Shown one piece after another: positions 59,593 to 64,000 of a stretch of DNA of 64,000 bases (its first letter is position 1; every line of letters starts with the position of its first letter). The DNA comes from Microbacterium bovistercoris (lineage in GTDB: Bacteria > Actinomycetota > Actinomycetes > Actinomycetales > Microbacteriaceae). Where the stretch lies: the NCBI RefSeq assembly GCF_003387575.1, contig NZ_QUAB01000043.1, positions 105,832-169,831 on the forward strand, in the 5' to 3' direction. The notes under the pieces are model-generated. The model was given only the letters and a program-made list of their open reading frames with translations. It was not told where the DNA came from and made no database searches. Both the position numbers and the translations under genes were made by a program.

Positions 59593-62500
59593 GTGAAGAC
59601 AACGCAGCGACGCTGGGCGGGGGTGGGCCTCACCTGCGTGGTGGTGGCGGCCGGGCTCTCGGCCTTCAGCACGGCCCCCGCATGGGCGGCGGATGACTCG
59701 GAGCTGGTGCTGCGCACCGGCGCGCTCGAGGTGCACGCCTCCGGCGCCTTCCCGCAGGTCGTCCAGTACGTCGATCGCGCCAGCGGTGCGGTCATGCGCG
59801 GCAACGACACCGCGCTCACCTCGATCGAGATCAACGGCACCGCGCAGCCGGTGACGGTGACCTCGACGCAGATCGACGACAGCACCGTCGAGTACGTCCT
59901 GACCCCGACCGCGCTCGACGGCGTGACGCTGACCGCGCGACTGGGCGTGAAGAAGAACGTCGTCACGCTGAAGTTCACCGGCATCCAGGATCCCGGCAAG
60001 AAGGTCGCGACCCTGCGCATCCCCGGCCAGAACCTCGTGACGGTGTCGTCGGCCGACGCCGGCTCGGCGGTCTCGGCGGCGAACATCTCGGTCGACCGCG
60101 CGAAGTCGGGCGACGTCTTCATCCCGGTGACGGCGCAGACGCCCGTCGATGCCGCACCGGTGTCGTCGAACGCTGTCATCGCGAACACCGGTCAGCTCGC
60201 TGCGGCGTTCACCACCAACGCGATGTACGACGGCTCGAGCGGCCCGGCGAACAAGGACTCCGGCAACTTCTGGCGCCAGGCCGTGAAGGACGGCGACGAC
60301 GTCGAGGTCGGCATCTCCAGCGGCCAGTGGCTGTACCGCGCCGCGGAGGCGCCCGAGCCCGAGGAGCTGCCCTGGGTCAAGGTCGCCATCACCCCCGACG
60401 CCAACGCCGACGGCACGGTCGACTGGCAGGACGGCGCGATCGCCCTGCGGGACCTGCGCGTCGCCCCGTTCAAGGGCGACCAGACCCCCGACAACGTCAT
60501 CACCCACATCCCGTTCAACTTCGCCTCGCAGGCCACGCACCCGTTCCTGCGCACGCTCGACGACGTGAAGCGCATCGCGCTGAACACCGACGGACTCGGC
60601 CAGGTCGCCATGCTGAAGGGCTACACCAGCGAGGGCCACGACTCGGCCAACACCGACTACGGCGACAACTTCAACGAGCGCGCCGGCGGACTGGACGAGC
60701 TCAACGAGGCACTCGAGGCAGGCAAGAAGTGGAACGCCTCGTTCGGCGTGCACATCAACGCCACCGAGATCTACCCCGAAGCCAACTCGTTCAGCGACGA
60801 CATCATGGACCCGAAGGCGAAGGGCTGGAACTGGCTCGACCAGTCGTACTACATCGACCAGCGCTTCGACACGAACTCGGGTCGGCTCGACAAGCGCATC
60901 GGCCAGCTCGCCGACGCCACGAACGACAACCTCGACTTCGTCTACGTCGACGTCTACTACCAGTACGGATGGCTGGCGAAGAAGATCCAGGAGTCGCTGA
61001 TCGACCACGGCTTCCGCGTCGGCTCGGAGTGGGCCGACAAGCTGCCGGCGAACAACACCTGGTCGCACTGGGCCAACGACGAGAAGTACGGCGGCTCGAC
61101 CAACAAGGGCGTGAACTCGCAGATCCTGCGGTTCGTGAACAACACCGAGGCGGATGTCTGGAACCCCGACCCCCGGCTCGGCACCAGCCACATCGTCGAG
61201 TTCGAGGGCTGGACCGGCCAGAACGACTTCAACGGCTTTCTGAAGAACGTGTGGACGGCGAACGTCCCCGCCAAGTTCCTGCAGCACCACGAGATCACGC
61301 GCTGGACCGACGAGGCGATCGACCTCGAGGGCGACGTGCGGGTCACGGGCACGGATGCCGCGAGCCGGTCGATCACGGTCGGCGGCGCCGAGGTGCTGCA
61401 CGGCGGCACCTACCTGCTGCCTTGGGCGTCGAAGGACGGCGGCAAGACCGACAAGCTCTACCACTACAACCCCGCAGGCGGCAGCACCACGTGGACGCTC
61501 ACGAAGGAGTTCGCGGGCAACGCCACCCTGCAGCTGTTCTCGCTCGGCGACGGAGGCCGCACCAAGGTCGCCGACGTGCCGGTCGTGGACGGAAAGGTCA
61601 CGATCGAAGCGACGGCCGGCCAGCCGTACGTGCTCGCCGCCGGCACGAAGGCGGATGCCGGCAGCAGCCTGCCGAAGAAGACCCGCTTCGGGCAGAGCAC
61701 ACCGGTCGTCGACCCCGGCTTCAACGAGACGACGCCGGATGCCTGGAACCCGGTCGGCGAGGTCACGATCGAGCGTGACGGCCTGGGCCGCCGCGCGGCG
61801 CTGATCGGCGCCGGCGAGGCATCCATCCAGCAGCGACTCGGCGAGCTGCCCGCCGGTGAGTACACCGCCAGCGCCTGGGTCGGCATCGACAAGGGCAAGA
61901 TCCGCGAGGTGAAGCTCGGCGTGCAGGTGCCGGGCGGTGCGGATGCCGCCATCACGATCGACTCGTCGAACGCACAGAACTACGTCGGGGCCGATGAATG
62001 GCACGGCACGACGCTGCAGCGACTGAAGGTGCCGTTCACCGTTCCCGCCGACGGCACCCGCCCGACGCTGAAGATCACCGCCGCTGACGGCGATGCGGCT
62101 GTGCGCGTCGACAACGTGCGCATCGTGAAGGCCGCAGCGCCCGAGGTCGGCGGCGACGTGATCGCCAGCGAGGACTTCGAGGACGTGGATGCCGGATGGG
62201 GTCCGTTCCTGAAGGGCGCCGCGGGAGGCGCCAACGACCCGCGCACCCACATCGCGAAGCGCAACGACTACACGCAGAAGGGGTGGAACGGCCGCAAGAT
62301 CGACAACATCCTGAACGGCGAGTGGTCGCTGATGGCGCACCAGGAGAACTCCGGCCTGGTGTACCGCACCAGCGAGTACACCGTGCCGTTCCAGGCCGGG
62401 CACCGCTACCGCGTCTCGTTCGACCACCAGTCGACCGAGGCCGGGCAGTACGCCTGGGTCACCGGCTACGACTCCGCGACCGGTCCGCGCGTCACCCAGC

Positions 62501-63945
62501 GCACGCCGTTCGGCGCCGTGCACGAGACCACACGGTTCGAGCAGATCGTCGACGCCAGCACCTGCGGCGACACCTTCGTCGGCCTGGAGCGCATCGCGGG
62601 TGGTGACGCCGACCTCATCCTGGACGACTTCCTCGTCGAGGATCTGGGTGAGTCCGACGCCATCCCCGCATGCGCGCAGCTGAGCGGGAAGCTCACCGGC
62701 GACGTGATCCAGCAGGGCACGCCGAGCACGTACACGACCACGTTCACGTCCGACGAGTCGGCCGCGATCTCGGATGTCTCGGTGAAGCTGGACGTGCCCG
62801 AGGGGTGGACCGCAGAGGCTGTGACCCCGGCGACCGCCGCGACGATCGCGCCCAAGGGCACGCTCGTCACCCAATGGCGCATCACCGCACCGGCATCCGC
62901 CGACGGCACGTACGACATCGCCGCGACCGCGACGTACACGACGACCGTCGACCCGATCGGCACCAGGACCGTGCAGAACACCACCCAGGTGAAGACACTG
63001 CCCAAGCCGCCCACCAGCACCGTCTACGCGAGCGACCACGACTGGGTCAGCGCGACGAACGGCTGGGGCCCGGTGGAGCGCGACCTCGCCAACGGCCCGC
63101 AGGGCGCCGGCGACGGCACGCCGCTGACCCTGAACGGGGTGGTCTTCGAGAAGGGGCTGGGTGCGCACGCGCCGAGCAACGTGAAGTACTTCCTCGGCGG
63201 TTACTGCACGTCGTTCACCGCGAAGGTCGGCGTCGACGACGCGCAGCCCACCCGCGGATCGATCGTGTTCTCGGTGAAGGTCGACGGGAAGACCGTCGTC
63301 ACCTCGCCGCTGATGAAGCCGACCAGTACGACCTTCGACCTGACCGCCGACGTGACCGGAGGCCAGTACGTCGAACTGGTCGTCGGCGACGGCGGAGACG
63401 GCAACGGCAACGACCACGCCGACTGGGCCGACGCGACCTTCACCTGTGGCGAGGACACCAACCCCGGTGGCGGCGAAGGCGGCGGCGCGACCGCGCCGAA
63501 GGGCACCGTCTACGTCAGCGACCTGCCCTTCCTCAGCGAGGAGAACGGCTGGGGTCCGGTGGAGCGCGACATGTCGAACGGCGAGGACGCGGCCGGCGAC
63601 GGCTCGCCCCTCACCATCGGCGGAGTGACCTTCGACAAGGGCCTCGGCACGCACGCCGACTCCTCGGTGGAGCTGTTCCTCGGCGGTCAGTGCACGACCT
63701 TCACCGCGAAGGTCGGCCTGGATGACTCGAAGGACGAGAAGGGCGAGGGCGACGTGATCTTCCAGGTGATCGGTGACGGAAAGGTGCTGCACGACACCGG
63801 CTCCGTCACCTGGGACGACCCGGCCACGCCCATCACTGTGGACGTGACGGGTGTCGAGAAGCTCGAGCTCTCCGTCGGCACCAACGGAGTCAACTACCGC
63901 GATCACGCCGACTGGGCGGACGCCAAGCTCACCTGCGCCTCGTAG
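59593..63945 (+). CDS. Endo-alpha-N-acetylgalactosaminidase, GH101, with NPCBM modules
   Basis: 1,450 residues, secreted: signal peptide at about 1-31 ending 'STAPAWA'. GH101 cleaves Gal-beta-1,3-GalNAc from Ser/Thr of mucin-type glycoproteins. Catalytic candidates are D453 in 'FVYVDVYYQYGW' and E479 in 'FRVGSEWADKL'. Beta-sandwich and carbohydrate-binding regions follow (about 720-1030). A NEW3-like domain comes next ('VSVKLDVPEGWTAEAV'), then two NPCBM modules at about 1140-1290 and 1310-1450 ('NGWGPVERD' in each). GTG 59593 has AGGAGA upstream. The protein lacks a wall anchor, so it is probably released. Confidence 0.93.
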   Translation: MKTTQRRWAGVGLTCVVVAAGLSAFSTAPAWAADDSELVLRTGALEVHASGAFPQVVQYVDRASGAVMRGNDTALTSIEINGTAQPVTVTSTQIDDSTVEYVLTPTALDGVTLTARLGVKKNVVTLKFTGIQDPGKKVATLRIPGQNLVTVSSADAGSAVSAANISVDRAKSGDVFIPVTAQTPVDAAPVSSNAVIANTGQLAAAFTTNAMYDGSSGPANKDSGNFWRQAVKDGDDVEVGISSGQWLYRAAEAPEPEELPWVKVAITPDANADGTVDWQDGAIALRDLRVAPFKGDQTPDNVITHIPFNFASQATHPFLRTLDDVKRIALNTDGLGQVAMLKGYTSEGHDSANTDYGDNFNERAGGLDELNEALEAGKKWNASFGVHINATEIYPEANSFSDDIMDPKAKGWNWLDQSYYIDQRFDTNSGRLDKRIGQLADATNDNLDFVYVDVYYQYGWLAKKIQESLIDHGFRVGSEWADKLPANNTWSHWANDEKYGGSTNKGVNSQILRFVNNTEADVWNPDPRLGTSHIVEFEGWTGQNDFNGFLKNVWTANVPAKFLQHHEITRWTDEAIDLEGDVRVTGTDAASRSITVGGAEVLHGGTYLLPWASKDGGKTDKLYHYNPAGGSTTWTLTKEFAGNATLQLFSLGDGGRTKVADVPVVDGKVTIEATAGQPYVLAAGTKADAGSSLPKKTRFGQSTPVVDPGFNETTPDAWNPVGEVTIERDGLGRRAALIGAGEASIQQRLGELPAGEYTASAWVGIDKGKIREVKLGVQVPGGADAAITIDSSNAQNYVGADEWHGTTLQRLKVPFTVPADGTRPTLKITAADGDAAVRVDNVRIVKAAAPEVGGDVIASEDFEDVDAGWGPFLKGAAGGANDPRTHIAKRNDYTQKGWNGRKIDNILNGEWSLMAHQENSGLVYRTSEYTVPFQAGHRYRVSFDHQSTEAGQYAWVTGYDSATGPRVTQRTPFGAVHETTRFEQIVDASTCGDTFVGLERIAGGDADLILDDFLVEDLGESDAIPACAQLSGKLTGDVIQQGTPSTYTTTFTSDESAAISDVSVKLDVPEGWTAEAVTPATAATIAPKGTLVTQWRITAPASADGTYDIAATATYTTTVDPIGTRTVQNTTQVKTLPKPPTSTVYASDHDWVSATNGWGPVERDLANGPQGAGDGTPLTLNGVVFEKGLGAHAPSNVKYFLGGYCTSFTAKVGVDDAQPTRGSIVFSVKVDGKTVVTSPLMKPTSTTFDLTADVTGGQYVELVVGDGGDGNGNDHADWADATFTCGEDTNPGGGEGGGATAPKGTVYVSDLPFLSEENGWGPVERDMSNGEDAAGDGSPLTIGGVTFDKGLGTHADSSVELFLGGQCTTFTAKVGLDDSKDEKGEGDVIFQVIGDGKVLHDTGSVTWDDPATPITVDVTGVEKLELSVGTNGVNYRDHADWADAKLTCAS

Positions 63946-63976
63946 GTGGCCCCGCGGGGCAGGTGAAACCAGGGGG

Positions 63977-64000
63977 CGGATGCCGCAGGTGCGGCATCCG
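63977..64000 (+). terminator. Hairpin after the GH101 gene
   Basis: CGGATGCCGC (63977-63986) and GCGGCATCCG (63991-64000) pair perfectly across AGGT. Any T tract would lie beyond the window edge. A GC-rich palindrome (63949-63960) precedes it. Confidence 0.65.

Noticed and set aside
59467..63906. A 1,479-codon antisense open frame across the GH101 gene
   Set aside because: Same codon-bias artefact; composition is repetitive Arg/Asp/Val/Gly without any recognisable fold.

Overview
The window is 64 kb of high-GC DNA with the codon use, short intergenic gaps and frequent ATGA start/stop overlaps of an actinobacterium. Gene content (large NAD-glutamate dehydrogenase, DUF3516 helicase, LacI/ABC/glycoside hydrolase cluster) and the very frequent 'gcatcc/ggatgc' usage suggest Microbacteriaceae, perhaps Microbacterium; this is inference from style, not a search. 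No rRNA, tRNA or CRISPR array was recognised.

Layout. 1-7 kb: the 3' part of a secreted alpha-amylase, a kinase-fold protein, an FUSC-type membrane protein, DUF3052 and NAD(P)-binding/DUF2867 proteins, and a decayed winged-helix gene. 7-12 kb: the 1,596-residue NAD-glutamate dehydrogenase. 12-25 kb: small accessory and stress genes (two OsmC proteins coupled to regulators, paired LysR regulators, AhpD-like, MFS, GNAT-ACT), plus a scar made of a solo transposon end, a broken IS256-family copy and a PheRS-like gene fragment.

25,324-38,143 is the main accessory region. It is read here as one 12.8-kb Tn7-like transposon: TGTCGGGAACGCG... and ...CGCGTTCTCGACA termini, a perfect 5-bp target duplication (AGAAG at 25319-25323 and 38144-38148), GTGACAC boxes starting 18 bp inside both ends, and a TnsA-like endonuclease gene next to the right end. 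An IS256-family insertion cut the tnsA end and no tnsB/tnsC is present, so the element looks stranded. Its cargo is defence-like: an Rx4H (HEPN-type) protein, an HNH protein, a dGTPase with a small upstream partner, and a tightly overlapping five-gene operon of DNA methyltransferase-fold protein, PRTase-CE-type phosphoribosyltransferase, ORC/CDC6-like AAA ATPase with C-terminal winged helix, an unrecognised Rossmann-like protein, and a HEPN-type protein. PRTase plus ORC/CDC6 pairs are known to me only from computational descriptions of conflict systems; this five-gene combination is the best candidate for an undescribed system.

38-52 kb returns to chromosome-like genes: ArsR plus a double SRPBCC protein, alpha/beta hydrolase, membrane proteins, a decayed type VII-substrate-like gene, an M4 protealysin-like peptidase with its emfourin-type inhibitor, a DUF3516 helicase gene interrupted in frame by two small dispersed repeats, a chagasin-type lipoprotein, YjdM, and ArsR plus a SulP transporter.

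51-64 kb is a carbohydrate locus: a LacI regulator, three copies of a CTGRGACCGGTCMCAG-type operator, a GH42 beta-galactosidase, an ABC importer (binding protein and two permeases), then an FUSC-family protein and a secreted GH101 endo-alpha-N-acetylgalactosaminidase with two C-terminal NPCBM modules. Together they suggest release outside the cell, uptake and cleavage of galactosyl oligosaccharides, possibly from mucin-type O-glycans.
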